NCBI RefSeq assembly: GCF_017814975.1
Contig: NZ_JAGIQA010000015.1
Span: forward strand, 154,734 to 218,733
Source: Cupriavidus consociatus
Lineage (GTDB): Bacteria > Pseudomonadota > Gammaproteobacteria > Burkholderiales > Burkholderiaceae
Direction: 5' to 3'
DNA length: 64,000 nt
Positions 34,744-44,207 of this stretch are shown here, piece after piece. The notes beneath the pieces were generated by a model that was given only the letters and a program-made list of their open reading frames with translations, had not been told where the DNA came from and made no database searches. Each line of letters opens with the position of its first letter. Position 1 is the stretch's first letter. The position numbers and the translations under genes are program-made.

Positions 34744-36354
34744 ATGAGCACCGGCGACATCCACGTCGGGCGGGTGGTGTTGCGTGGCGACGCCTCCGCC
34801 GTCGAACAGGCCCGCGCGACGTTTCCTGCGGCGCTGCCCCGCATGCATTGGCCCGATGTCGGCGACGAGATTGTCGTGGTCCGCTGCCTCGCGGTCGCGG
34901 GCGTTGCCGCCGAACTGCCGGGCCGCGCTGCCGTGGCCGCCGGCGAACTCGCCCGCAACGCCGCCGATCCCTGGAGTCCTGCGGCCGACCATGCCAATGT
35001 CGTGCGCTTTCGTAGCCGCCTCGACTACCGCGCCTGCCTCGTCCGCGACCTCCTCGCCGGCACCGCCGCAGGGCGCTGGCTGTGGCGCCACCGCGCGGCG
35101 CTTCTGGCGCAGCCGACCGCTGCCGCGTTGGCCGAACTCCTCGGCGAAGACACGCTCGCATTGGTGGCTCTCCTCGAACGGCCGGCGCTCGCAGCAGCGC
35201 TTCCGGCGCTTTGGCGCACGCTCGACGCCCCGGCCGCGCGCGAAGTGCTGCATGCGATCGCCGCCGCTACCGGCTGGGGCCGCGCGATCGCCATCGCGCT
35301 CGACCCGCTTGCCGATGGCGCAGAGCCGCTCCCGGACAGCGACGCGGCCGGGTGGCGCACCGCATCCGGCGCGCATCGTCCAGCCGCCCCGATTGCGCTG
35401 CGGCCGCCGCCGGGCCTGCCCAACGATCTGCCCCCGACCGAAGCGCGTGTCGTGCTGCAATCGGTGTTGGCGCTATGGATGAACTCGCCGGCCGCGCTTG
35501 GCCGCGACAGCGGCGGACGGTCGCTGCGCGAGGTCGCTCATGGCCTGGCCCGCACCACGCCCGACATCACGATGACAAGCGCCGACGCGAAGGAAGGGCA
35601 GGGGGGAGGCCCCGCGCTGGCTCGGCCCGCGCCGGACGTCGCGGCATCAAAGCCGATGCAAGGGCGCAGTGTCGGCTCAACGCCCCCCGCATCCGATCAA
35701 GGCGATGCTGCAGCCACGATCCCCGGCGCCACAAGACGTGCCGCGACCGGAACCACGCCGACCGGCGGCGCACCGGACGCGCTGCGGAGCCTCGCTCCCT
35801 CGCACCGCTCCGCGCCCCCGACTGTCTCCTGCAGCGCGGCTCCCGCCGTGCGATTCCCGGCAACGGGGGACCGTGATTTCCACACCCGCGGCGGCGGTCT
35901 TTTCTTCCTGCTCAACGTGCTGAACCTGCCGGACTTGTGCGACTGGCGCGCGATGCTCGATGAGCCCCAGGCTGGCTGGCGCGAACTCGTTCGCTTCGCC
36001 CGCAGCCTGGATTTTTCTCCCGACCCGCCGCTCGCGGGCTTCCTCGCGGATGCCTGCGCCCTCGCAGCGGATGACGACCCTGCCGCCGCGCTCGTCCTCC
36101 TGCCGGTGGATGCCGGCCAGGCTGCCATGCAGTGCGCGGCCTTGCGCCACTACGGCGAAGCCGCACTGCGCGCCGCGCTCGCCGAGCGCCCGGCGCGCGT
36201 TCTCGCGACATGCAGCCACGTCGACGTCCACTTGCGCCTCTCCGATGCGAATCTCGACATCCGCCGCACCGGCCTCGACCTGGACCCCGGCTGGCTGCCC
36301 TGGCTGGGGCGCGTGGTCCGATTCCATTACGACAGCGGAGGCTTCACGCCATGA
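34744..36354 (+). CDS. ATPase-adjacent eCIS protein, unknown family
   Basis: A 536-residue protein directly coupled to the AAA+ ATPase gene (stop and start overlap as ATGA). The middle (about residues 270-370) is a disordered Pro/Ala/Thr/Ser-rich linker. After it comes FHTRGGGLFFLLNVLNLPDL, a motif I recall from proteins encoded beside the ATPase in other eCIS loci, then helices and a C-terminal beta segment (HVDVHLRLSDANLDIRRTGL). It may be an ATPase partner or assembly factor. No strong ribosome binding site precedes the ATG. Confidence 0.65.
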   Translation: MSTGDIHVGRVVLRGDASAVEQARATFPAALPRMHWPDVGDEIVVVRCLAVAGVAAELPGRAAVAAGELARNAADPWSPAADHANVVRFRSRLDYRACLVRDLLAGTAAGRWLWRHRAALLAQPTAAALAELLGEDTLALVALLERPALAAALPALWRTLDAPAAREVLHAIAAATGWGRAIAIALDPLADGAEPLPDSDAAGWRTASGAHRPAAPIALRPPPGLPNDLPPTEARVVLQSVLALWMNSPAALGRDSGGRSLREVAHGLARTTPDITMTSADAKEGQGGGPALARPAPDVAASKPMQGRSVGSTPPASDQGDAAATIPGATRRAATGTTPTGGAPDALRSLAPSHRSAPPTVSCSAAPAVRFPATGDRDFHTRGGGLFFLLNVLNLPDLCDWRAMLDEPQAGWRELVRFARSLDFSPDPPLAGFLADACALAADDDPAAALVLLPVDAGQAAMQCAALRHYGEAALRAALAERPARVLATCSHVDVHLRLSDANLDIRRTGLDLDPGWLPWLGRVVRFHYDSGGFTP

Positions 36355-38408
36355 ACACGCACGCCACGCCCGCCACGCCCGCCACCACCGACGCCCGGCC
36401 AACTCCGCCCCTCGATGGCACGCGCTTGTCGCGCGCCTTTGTGCACGCCGGCATCGCGCATTTCGCGAAACTAAGCCTCGGCGCACCGTCGGCGGTGTTC
36501 GACGCCCTTGCGGCGAGCTACGTCGGCGATGATCTCGCCACGCTCCTCGACACCCCGCGCGACGACTGGCACGCCACCTGCCGCGCACTCGCCCGTGCCG
36601 CCCCCGAACTGCGTGGCCCGCTCGGGCGCCTGCTCGCCGACCTGCAACTACAGCTTCACGAATGGTTCGCGGTCGCACTCTGCGGCGAGAACGAGTCGAG
36701 CTACCTGCTGAATCTCGCGCTCGCGGAGTTGCAATCTCCCGGCGCGCTGCGCCCCGGCCTGCATCTCATCGCCGCGCTGAGCGAAGCGCTGTTCGGCACG
36801 CGGCTGGCGCCGCTCGAGCTGCCGAATCATCGCCTCGTGCGCGCCGGCATCCTCGACCTTGCCGGCGACGGCCCGATGCCCACGCGTAACCTCGCGATCG
36901 TGCCCGAGCTGTGGGCGCTGCTGTGCGGCGACACTAGCGCCTGGCGCGGCACCGCACCGCTGCCGGTTGGCGACGCGGTGCTGCCGACGGGCTTCTGCGA
37001 CCAGCTCCCATCGCTTGCGGGTATGCTGCGCGGCGGGGTCACGCGCCACGTCGTGCTCCGCGGCGCCCGTGCCGCCGGTTTCGCCGCCGCCGCACGGCTC
37101 GCCGCCGCAGTCGGGCGTCCGCCGCTGCAGATGGAGGCCGGCACCTGGACGCACCGGCCGGCACTCGCCGCCGCCTGCCGCTACGCCGGTTGGCTGCCGG
37201 TGCTCGCGCTGGACCTCGGCCCCGGCGAGAGCCATGCACTGCCCACGCACCCGGCCCTCGCCGTCCCCCTCCTGATCGTCACCGGCCGCGACGGCGCGAT
37301 CGAAGCCCCGGCGCTGATCGAGATTGACCTGCCGCCGCTCGCCCCACACGAACGCCGCAGCGCCTGGCGCGCCGCCATGGCAGCGAACGACGAGGCCCTG
37401 GGCGTTGGTGGGGCGTGCGATCCGGCATTGTGCGACGATTTCGCCGGCCACGCGCTCCTCGACGGCCCGACCGTGCATTCGCTCGCCGAGCGGGTGCGGC
37501 TCGATGCCCGCGTGCGCGGTGAGACGCCGGGCCTCGCTCACCTGCGCCGCGCGCGCGCCGGCTTCGGCAGCGAACGCCTGCGCCAGCTCGCCCAGCCCGT
37601 CGCCCGCGAGGTCGGCCCCGACGAACTCGTGCTGCCCGACGAGCTCCTCTCCCGCTTCGATGCGCTCGTCGCCCGTTGCCGCCAGCGCGAGCAACTATGC
37701 GATGGCCTCGGCGCGAGCCTCGCTGACCCCACGCCGGGCGTGCGGGCCTTGTTCTGCGGAGAAAGCGGCGCTGGCAAGACGCTCGCCGCCAGCCGGCTCG
37801 CGACACTGCTCGGTGCGCCGCTGTTTCGCGTTGACCTGTCGGCCGTGATGAACAAGTACATCGGCGAGTCCGAGAAGAACCTGGGCCGCCTCCTCGACGA
37901 GGCGGCAGCCCTCGACGTGATCCTCCTGCTCGACGAGGCCGACGCCCTCTTCGGACGCCGCGGGGAAGGCAAGGAAACCGGCGAACGCTACGCCAACATG
38001 CTCACGAACTTCCTGCTGACGCGTATCGAACAGCACCCAGGCATCGTTGTCCTGACGAGCAACAACCGTGGACGCATCGACAGTGCCTTCACGCGCCGCT
38101 TCGACGCGATCATCGAATTTCCGCCGCCGGGTGTCGCCGAGCGCCTGCGCATCTGGCAGTCTCACCTCGGCCAGCGTTCGCCCGACGCCGCCCTGTGCCG
38201 CCAGCTCGCGAGCTATTGCACGCTGCCCGGCGGGCATATACGCAATGCCGTGCTGCAGGCGGCAGCGCTCGACCCCGCAGCGGCCGACGACGGCCAGCCG
38301 ACACGCCCCATCGCCGCCGAACCGCTGGTGGCCGCGCTGATCGAGGAATACCGCAAGATCGGACGCACGCCGCCGCCGCAACTGATGCACGCACGGGTGC
38401 CGCAATGA
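36351..38408 (+). CDS. AAA+ ATPase of the eCIS (Afp15/Pvc15-like)
   Basis: A 685-residue ATPase. The C-terminal AAA+ domain has Walker A GESGAGKT (residues 470-477), Walker B ILLLDEAD (about 524-531), FRVDLSAVMNKYIGESEKNL typical of the FtsH/Cdc48-like AAA clade, a TSNNRGRIDSAFTRRFD sensor-1/arginine-finger stretch, and sensor 2 after LPGGHIRNAV. The N-terminal 400 residues are helical and eCIS-specific. Afp15-type ATPases are required for particle assembly or cargo loading and are a hallmark separating eCIS from phage tails and R-type pyocins. The ATG at 36351 overlaps the preceding stop; its own stop overlaps the DUF4157 start. Confidence 0.93.
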   Translation: MNTHATPATPATTDARPTPPLDGTRLSRAFVHAGIAHFAKLSLGAPSAVFDALAASYVGDDLATLLDTPRDDWHATCRALARAAPELRGPLGRLLADLQLQLHEWFAVALCGENESSYLLNLALAELQSPGALRPGLHLIAALSEALFGTRLAPLELPNHRLVRAGILDLAGDGPMPTRNLAIVPELWALLCGDTSAWRGTAPLPVGDAVLPTGFCDQLPSLAGMLRGGVTRHVVLRGARAAGFAAAARLAAAVGRPPLQMEAGTWTHRPALAAACRYAGWLPVLALDLGPGESHALPTHPALAVPLLIVTGRDGAIEAPALIEIDLPPLAPHERRSAWRAAMAANDEALGVGGACDPALCDDFAGHALLDGPTVHSLAERVRLDARVRGETPGLAHLRRARAGFGSERLRQLAQPVAREVGPDELVLPDELLSRFDALVARCRQREQLCDGLGASLADPTPGVRALFCGESGAGKTLAASRLATLLGAPLFRVDLSAVMNKYIGESEKNLGRLLDEAAALDVILLLDEADALFGRRGEGKETGERYANMLTNFLLTRIEQHPGIVVLTSNNRGRIDSAFTRRFDAIIEFPPPGVAERLRIWQSHLGQRSPDAALCRQLASYCTLPGGHIRNAVLQAAALDPAAADDGQPTRPIAAEPLVAALIEEYRKIGRTPPPQLMHARVPQ

Positions 38409-40699
38409 GCAGCCTCACCCCCGGCGCCACGCTGCGCCGCAAGGCCGCACCACCGCCCGCGGCAGCGCAGAAGGCCCCCGCCGCCATGCCGGAAAAGCCG
38501 GCTGGCCAAGAGCAAGCAGGCGACGCTGCGGGCGCGAACACCAGGCCCGAAGGAGCGGGGCCTGCAAAGCCGCCCGCTGGCACGCCGGGATACCTGCAGG
38601 CCAAGCTCGCCGTGAGTCATCCCCAGGACGCCGCCGAGCAGGAAGCCGATCAGGTCGCCGGCCAGGTGCGCCGCGCGATGCGTTCGCCGGCAGCCCCATC
38701 CACGCCTGCTGCGAAATGCCCCGCCTGCGCCGGCGCCGGGCCGCGCGGGAGTCTCGAACCCGCGATCACGCCGCCGAAGAAGGAGGTACTGTCGCCGAAG
38801 CTGATGCGCACCGCGGCCACCGAAGAAAAAACTCCGACGTCGTCCGGCACACCGTCGAAGGCCGGCGCCGAGAAGGCAGATGGTGGAGGGACCGGGGGCG
38901 CCGACGAACTCGCCGGCAAGGCGGCCCCCGCGAGGACCGAACAACGCATCGCCGCAACGCGAGGGCAGGGCGCTACGCTGCCGCCCGATCTGCGCGCACA
39001 ACTCGAAGCCCAACTCGGCCGCGACCTCTCGGTGGTACGCATCCATACCGATGCAGAGGCCGACGCGATGTGCGTCGAGATGCATGCCCGCGCCTTCACG
39101 GTGGGCAACGATATCTATTTCTCCGCCGGCAGCTACGCCCCCGGCACCGACGCCGGCCTCGAACTTCTCGCCCACGAGCTTACCCACGTCGGCCAGCAGG
39201 CCGCAGGCGGCCCGCAGAGCGCGGCGCCCAAGCTGCAGCGCGACTTCTGGGACGACCTCTTCGGTGACGGCGGTGCCCCCGCCGATCCCATGGCCGGCTG
39301 CCGCAAGGAACTCGACGAATCCGAAAAATGGGCCGGGGCCGGCCCCTACCCAGCCGCACCGCAAGGCATCATCGGCGCGGCGGGATTTGGCGGCTTCGAT
39401 GCCCAGTACCGCAGCGACCCGGCCGAAGGCGAGGGCGTGCTCGACCTCAAGCAGGGCGTCGCCGCCGAATTCAAGGACATGCTGGTGCAAAACGCCGGGG
39501 TCGTCGCCCCGCATCCGGACCTTCCGGCGACGCCGGAGATCACCGCGCTCGCCAACCGCATCAACGGGATCCCGGTCGCACTCGTACGCAACGCGCTGCT
39601 GTCGCGCTACCAATGGACGCCCGCGGAGCAGGGCCCCTGGCTCACCAACCTGAAGACGCTGATCGAATCCACATGGGGCGGCAAGCACAGCTTCTTCCTC
39701 AACAAGCCGCGCTGGACCTGGCTGGGCGCCGACGTGAAGGTGACGCTCGACATCGGACAACGCGCGAAAGCCGCCGGCGACCACATGACGGCGGAGATCT
39801 ACAAGACGCCCCCCGGCGAGAGTCTGCGCAGCTTCGACATCTCGCACGAAGTCGGCCCGGGTAGCACCACCGACCCGCGCGACCAGACGATGCGGCTGGC
39901 GAGCACGACCACCGGGCCGAAGGAATACGACCTGCTGCGTGAATCGGTCGAGTTTGGCTTCAACTCGGATGCGCTGACGGGCACCTGGGTCGGGAAGCTC
40001 AACGCCTTCATCGCGCGCTTCAACGGCGCGGTCGGCAACGCCGCGCACCAGGAAGTGCGCGTCGAGATCGTCGGTCACACGAGCGCTTCCGGCGACGAAA
40101 AATACAACCTCGACCTTTCCGAGCGGCGCGCCAACGCCGTGCGCGACCATCTCGCCAGCAACGGCTTCGCGAACACCGCAACGCGTGTCACGATCACGCC
40201 GCGCGGCGAAACCGAGGCCGACCAGACGCAGCCGAGACTCGCCACCGACCAGCGCGCGGACCTTGTGGTTGACGGTCGCGAACGCATGATCACCGCCGCG
40301 CACGAATGGGGACATGCCTTCGGCGTCGATGACGAATACGTCACCGGCGGCACCAACATCGGCGATCCGGTCGACCACGACGCGATGACCAAGGCGATGA
40401 CCGACGCCAACGGCGTCCATCTGCCCGGCGCGATCAAGGAACACAACGGCGGCATCATGTCCTTCGGCACCGAAGTCCGGCCGCAGCACTACTCGACCTT
40501 CCACTACGCGCTCACGACCATCACTGCCCAATCGCCATGGTCGCTGGGCCTGCACAAGCCGAAGTGGCAAGTTGCGATGGAATGCGGCGTCCCCTCGCCG
40601 AAAGGGGACTGGCCGACTCCGACCCCGAATCCGCCAACGCCCGGCACCCCGCCGACGAGCCCTGTGCCCGGCAGCGACAATGGAAGCGACGTCGCCTAA
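38405..40699 (+). CDS. DUF4157 cargo candidate with OmpA-like and metzincin-type metalloprotease domains
   Basis: A 764-residue protein with the eCIS-associated N-terminal leader (LQAKLAVSHPQDAAEQEADQ, near residues 65-85), a low-complexity linker with a CPAC pair, and a DUF4157 domain (LGRDLSVVRIHTDAEAD ... HELTH at 257-261). Around residues 553-600 there is an OmpA-C-like segment (VEIVGHTSASGDEKYNLDLS, ERRANAVRDHL). From 633 HEWGHAFGVDDEY gives HExxHxxGxxD, and IMSFG near Met685 fits a Met-turn, the metzincin pattern with Asp as third ligand as in snapalysin. It ends in a Pro-rich tail. Loading into the particle is inferred from family context. Confidence 0.88.
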   Translation: MSSLTPGATLRRKAAPPPAAAQKAPAAMPEKPAGQEQAGDAAGANTRPEGAGPAKPPAGTPGYLQAKLAVSHPQDAAEQEADQVAGQVRRAMRSPAAPSTPAAKCPACAGAGPRGSLEPAITPPKKEVLSPKLMRTAATEEKTPTSSGTPSKAGAEKADGGGTGGADELAGKAAPARTEQRIAATRGQGATLPPDLRAQLEAQLGRDLSVVRIHTDAEADAMCVEMHARAFTVGNDIYFSAGSYAPGTDAGLELLAHELTHVGQQAAGGPQSAAPKLQRDFWDDLFGDGGAPADPMAGCRKELDESEKWAGAGPYPAAPQGIIGAAGFGGFDAQYRSDPAEGEGVLDLKQGVAAEFKDMLVQNAGVVAPHPDLPATPEITALANRINGIPVALVRNALLSRYQWTPAEQGPWLTNLKTLIESTWGGKHSFFLNKPRWTWLGADVKVTLDIGQRAKAAGDHMTAEIYKTPPGESLRSFDISHEVGPGSTTDPRDQTMRLASTTTGPKEYDLLRESVEFGFNSDALTGTWVGKLNAFIARFNGAVGNAAHQEVRVEIVGHTSASGDEKYNLDLSERRANAVRDHLASNGFANTATRVTITPRGETEADQTQPRLATDQRADLVVDGRERMITAAHEWGHAFGVDDEYVTGGTNIGDPVDHDAMTKAMTDANGVHLPGAIKEHNGGIMSFGTEVRPQHYSTFHYALTTITAQSPWSLGLHKPKWQVAMECGVPSPKGDWPTPTPNPPTPGTPPTSPVPGSDNGSDVA

Positions 40700-43600
40700 A
40701 TTCGCGCGCCGGCCGAGCGAACGCCCGGCGCCCGAAACACCGCGTGCTGCCTCGCGCAACGCCGAAACGCGCGCACAAGGCAACTCGCCTGCCGCGACCC
40801 CCGCGCCGCCGCCGGCCTTGCCCGCCTATGCGCAACCGCCGGCACGCGTCAGTCAGCCCGGCGAAGGCATCGAGCGCGAAGCCGAACAGCACGCCAACGC
40901 CGTGGCTCCGCTCACCGTACCCGACCCCACGCCCACAAGCGCCCCGCGCACCGCGCCAGGCAGCGCCGCCGCGGGCGGGCCGTTACCTTCGTCAGCCACG
41001 TCGTCAGCCTCGTCGCTCGCTGCCGCCCCGGGTTCGCCTGCTGCCGCCGAAGCCGGCGCTTTCACATCGCCCGCGTCGCAACTACCTGCCTACGCCGCCG
41101 GCCGCGTCGACGCCCGCCGCGGCCGCGGCGAACCCATCCCCAAGGACGCCCGCGGTACCCTCGAAGGCCACTTCGGCCGCGATTTTGCGGACGTGCGCAT
41201 CCATACCGATGCCGAAGCCGCCCGCCTGACCACCGGCCTCAATGCCCGCGCCTTCACCTCCGGCCGCGATGTTTACCTTGCTCCCGGCGCGTGGGCTCCC
41301 GACACCACCGCAGGCCTGCATCTGCTAGCCCACGAGCTCACGCATGTCGTGCAACAGGATGGCCAGGCCGCCGCGGTGCTCGCGCGCGCCGTCGACCCGA
41401 ATCTCGACACCCGCTTCCACGAAACCGACCGCACGCCCGCGGCACTCACCGCCCTCGAACGCCTGGAGATCCCGGCCGTCAAGGCGCGCCACCTGCCGCT
41501 CTACAGCGGCCTCGCCTCGGCCGGCAACCTCAAACGCATCAAGGGCTACGGCCGCGACGGCGCCAACCAGCGCACCGTGTGGAACCAGCTCGAGGTCCCC
41601 GCCGACGCCGTCCGCACCAGGCTCGGCGAACGCAACATCCCGGTCCCCGCCGACGACAGCGGCCGCGTGCGCCTGAAGCCCCACCGCGGCGCACGCCTCA
41701 CGTCCAAAAGGATTTCAGAGCTGCAGACGCTGCTCCGGATCCCCGCCTGGGACCGCAACGGCCGCGCGATTCCGCAGTTCCAGGTCGACCACATCGTCGA
41801 GCTGCAAGTCTCCGGCCAGATGGGCTCGGGCGTCGGCAACAGCGTGCAGAACATGGAGCTCCTCGACCAGCCGTCGAACAGCAGCTCCGGTGGCACGATC
41901 CGCAGCGGCATCTACAGAAAAGTCGACGCCTACCTCGACACCTTCGACCCCAAGCCCGACCGCGGCGCCGTGCTGCGCCAGCATGACGTTGTCTTCAGCA
42001 GTGCTGCCGCCACCGGCGCAGGCTCCGCCGCCGGTGCCTCCGCATGGTGGACAAAGACCGAGATCGAAGAAGCCGAACCGCTGCGTACCGCGAGCCCGCC
42101 AAATGCGACCGAAGATGGCGTCGCCCAGGGCACGGCCGGCGAATTCATCCTCACCTCCGGCCCTGGCGGCATCACCGTCGGTCGCTTTCGCCATAGCCCC
42201 GGCTCCGCACCCGCCATTGGCACGGCCCATGCGCGCGCGCTCGCCGGGCTGCGCATCACCGCGATCAACCTCAGCGACACCGCGGGCACCCCAAGCGGCC
42301 CTGTCGGCTCGCTTGCCGCCGAATGGGATCTCCCCGCCGACTGGCAGCCGGAGACCCCGGCCGTCACGATCTCGCTCTCCGGCGATGGCGAGTACCGTGG
42401 CTACCCCAGCGCGATGCCCGCGCTCAACGTCACCTACCGCCACCTGAGCCCGGTCAGCTTCACCAGCGTCTCCGCCGAGGACGGTGAAATCTCCGCCGAT
42501 GGTGAACTCACCCCGTCGATCCCTATCCTGAATGCCCCGGTCACCGTGCGCCTGCGTGGCCGGGACCTCAGCTTCTCACTCGACTACGGGCCCGAGCAGA
42601 TCAGCCTGCCGATCCCGCGCACGACCATCGACGACGCCTACGTCAGCGTCTTCTACTCGACCACCCGCGGGCTGGGCCTCGGCGGCCAAGTCTTTTTCTC
42701 GATCGAGGGTGCGGGCAGCGGCGAACTCGCCGCCTCCGTCTCGACTGCCGGCGGCGTCCAGTTCGAAGGCGGCTTCACCTTCGAGCGCTCCCTCTTTGAT
42801 CGCGCCCGCGTCCGCGCATGGTGGCGCGGCGGCGCGCTCGGCGCCGAAGGCACGATCGGCATCGACACCCCCGACAAGATCCGCGGCATCAAGAGTGCCA
42901 CCGCGACCGTCAGCGTCACCGAAGGCGCATGGAGCTTCACCGGCAGCGCGGAACTCTCGGTCCCCGGCGTCAAGGAAGCCGGCATTTCCATCAACCAGGG
43001 CGAGAACGGTCTCACGATCGCGGGCGACATCGCACTCGCCGCCAACCCCGCGATCCGCTCCGGCTCCATCCGTGTCGAATGCAAGAAAGACGAAGGCGAC
43101 TGGAAAGTCTCTGCGACGGGCACCGCCCAACCCGCGATCCCGGGCGTCGACTCCGAACTCACCGTCACTTACGACGACGGCGCCTTCGACGCCCAGTTCA
43201 GCGGCGCCTTCGCTCGCGGCATGCTATCGGGCCAGGTCACCGTCGGCGCCACCAACCGCAGCATCGGCGAAGATGGCCGTCCCAGCGGCGACGCTGCCCC
43301 CGACGCGCCGATCATCGTCTACGGCAGCGGCTCCGCCACCATCCAGATCGCTCCCTGGCTGCAAGGCACCGCCGGCATCCGCCTCGACCCCAACGGCGAA
43401 ATCACCGTCTCGGGCGAAATCGCGCTACCGAACCAGCTCGAGATCTTTTCCAGGCTCGAATACGACAAACGCCTCTTCGGACTCTCGACCCAGATCCCGA
43501 TCATCCCCGGCATCGTTGCCGAAGTCGGTGGCAACCTCAGCGCCAACGCCAGCATCGGCCCCGGCGCCATCGACCAGCTCAGGATCGGCATCGAATACAA

Positions 43601-44087
43601 CCCGTCGCACGAGGAAAATACCCATGTCACAGGGGACGCGCACCTCAACGTCCCCGCCCAGGCGGGCCTGCGCCTCGGCGCCCGCGCCGGCATCGGACTC
43701 GGCATCACCGGCGCCAGCGCCACTGGCGGGCTCGAAATCGGCGGCACCCTAGGGATCGCTGGCGCCGCCGAAGCCGGCATCCACATTGACTGGATGCCCT
43801 CCCAGGGTCTCGCCATCGACGCCGAAGCGGCCCTGCACGCCCAACCCACCTTCCGCTTCGACGTTTCCGGCTACGTAGCTGTCACCGCCCTCGGAGCCAG
43901 CCTGTACGATGAGCGCTTCGAACTCGCTGCCGTAGAGCTTGGCTCCGGCCTCGAGTTCGGCGTGCGATTCCCGATCACCTATCGCGAAGGAGAGCCTTTC
44001 GACGTGTCGCTGGACGATTTGGAATTCGAGGTGCCGGAGGTCGATCCGGCAGCGCTGGTTGACCAGCTTGGGGCTCAGATCTTTTGA
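40680..44087 (+). CDS. DUF4157 cargo candidate with HNH-like motif and long beta-rich tail
   Basis: A 1,135-residue protein, the last of the array. It has a disordered N-terminus with the leader-like VSQPGEGIEREAEQHANAV (57-75), then DUF4157 (FGRDFADVRIHTDAEAARLT, HELTH at 218-222). Residues ~300-430 hold an HNH-like nuclease motif: DHIVELQ with His371, NMELLD with Asn391 and a following Asn-Ser-Ser-Ser-Gly. The last ~600 residues are repetitive beta-strands with amphipathic YGSGSATIQIAPWLQGTAG-type units and no membrane signal. ATG 40680 gives a 20-base overlap with the upstream gene; an earlier frame start adds 36 Arg-rich residues and is less likely. A nuclease toxin is inferred, not proven. 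Confidence 0.85.
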   Translation: MEATSPKFARRPSERPAPETPRAASRNAETRAQGNSPAATPAPPPALPAYAQPPARVSQPGEGIEREAEQHANAVAPLTVPDPTPTSAPRTAPGSAAAGGPLPSSATSSASSLAAAPGSPAAAEAGAFTSPASQLPAYAAGRVDARRGRGEPIPKDARGTLEGHFGRDFADVRIHTDAEAARLTTGLNARAFTSGRDVYLAPGAWAPDTTAGLHLLAHELTHVVQQDGQAAAVLARAVDPNLDTRFHETDRTPAALTALERLEIPAVKARHLPLYSGLASAGNLKRIKGYGRDGANQRTVWNQLEVPADAVRTRLGERNIPVPADDSGRVRLKPHRGARLTSKRISELQTLLRIPAWDRNGRAIPQFQVDHIVELQVSGQMGSGVGNSVQNMELLDQPSNSSSGGTIRSGIYRKVDAYLDTFDPKPDRGAVLRQHDVVFSSAAATGAGSAAGASAWWTKTEIEEAEPLRTASPPNATEDGVAQGTAGEFILTSGPGGITVGRFRHSPGSAPAIGTAHARALAGLRITAINLSDTAGTPSGPVGSLAAEWDLPADWQPETPAVTISLSGDGEYRGYPSAMPALNVTYRHLSPVSFTSVSAEDGEISADGELTPSIPILNAPVTVRLRGRDLSFSLDYGPEQISLPIPRTTIDDAYVSVFYSTTRGLGLGGQVFFSIEGAGSGELAASVSTAGGVQFEGGFTFERSLFDRARVRAWWRGGALGAEGTIGIDTPDKIRGIKSATATVSVTEGAWSFTGSAELSVPGVKEAGISINQGENGLTIAGDIALAANPAIRSGSIRVECKKDEGDWKVSATGTAQPAIPGVDSELTVTYDDGAFDAQFSGAFARGMLSGQVTVGATNRSIGEDGRPSGDAAPDAPIIVYGSGSATIQIAPWLQGTAGIRLDPNGEITVSGEIALPNQLEIFSRLEYDKRLFGLSTQIPIIPGIVAEVGGNLSANASIGPGAIDQLRIGIEYNPSHEENTHVTGDAHLNVPAQAGLRLGARAGIGLGITGASATGGLEIGGTLGIAGAAEAGIHIDWMPSQGLAIDAEAALHAQPTFRFDVSGYVAVTALGASLYDERFELAAVELGSGLEFGVRFPITYREGEPFDVSLDDLEFEVPEVDPAALVDQLGAQIF

Positions 44088-44207
44088 ACGCTGCTATCCC
44101 TCCCTCAGCGGAGAAGAAAGGCGCCGCCTGCCACTTGGTCAGCTGGGATTGGTCCAGATATCGGAGGTCGTAGATTGCATTCGAGGAGTTGGGCCGCCAC
44201 GGGTGAC

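Noticed and set aside
38213..40783. 856-codon minus-strand open frame
   Set aside because: Antisense to the DUF4157 metalloprotease-like gene; no domain or start signal.
12135..44087. Prophage or R-type tailocin
   Set aside because: No integrase, capsid, terminase, portal, holin or endolysin; presence of an AAA+ ATPase, DUF4255 and DUF4157 points to eCIS.
12135..44087. Type VI secretion system
   Set aside because: No TssJ, TssL, TssM, ClpV or Hcp/VipA-type proteins; sheath and spike match the eCIS types.
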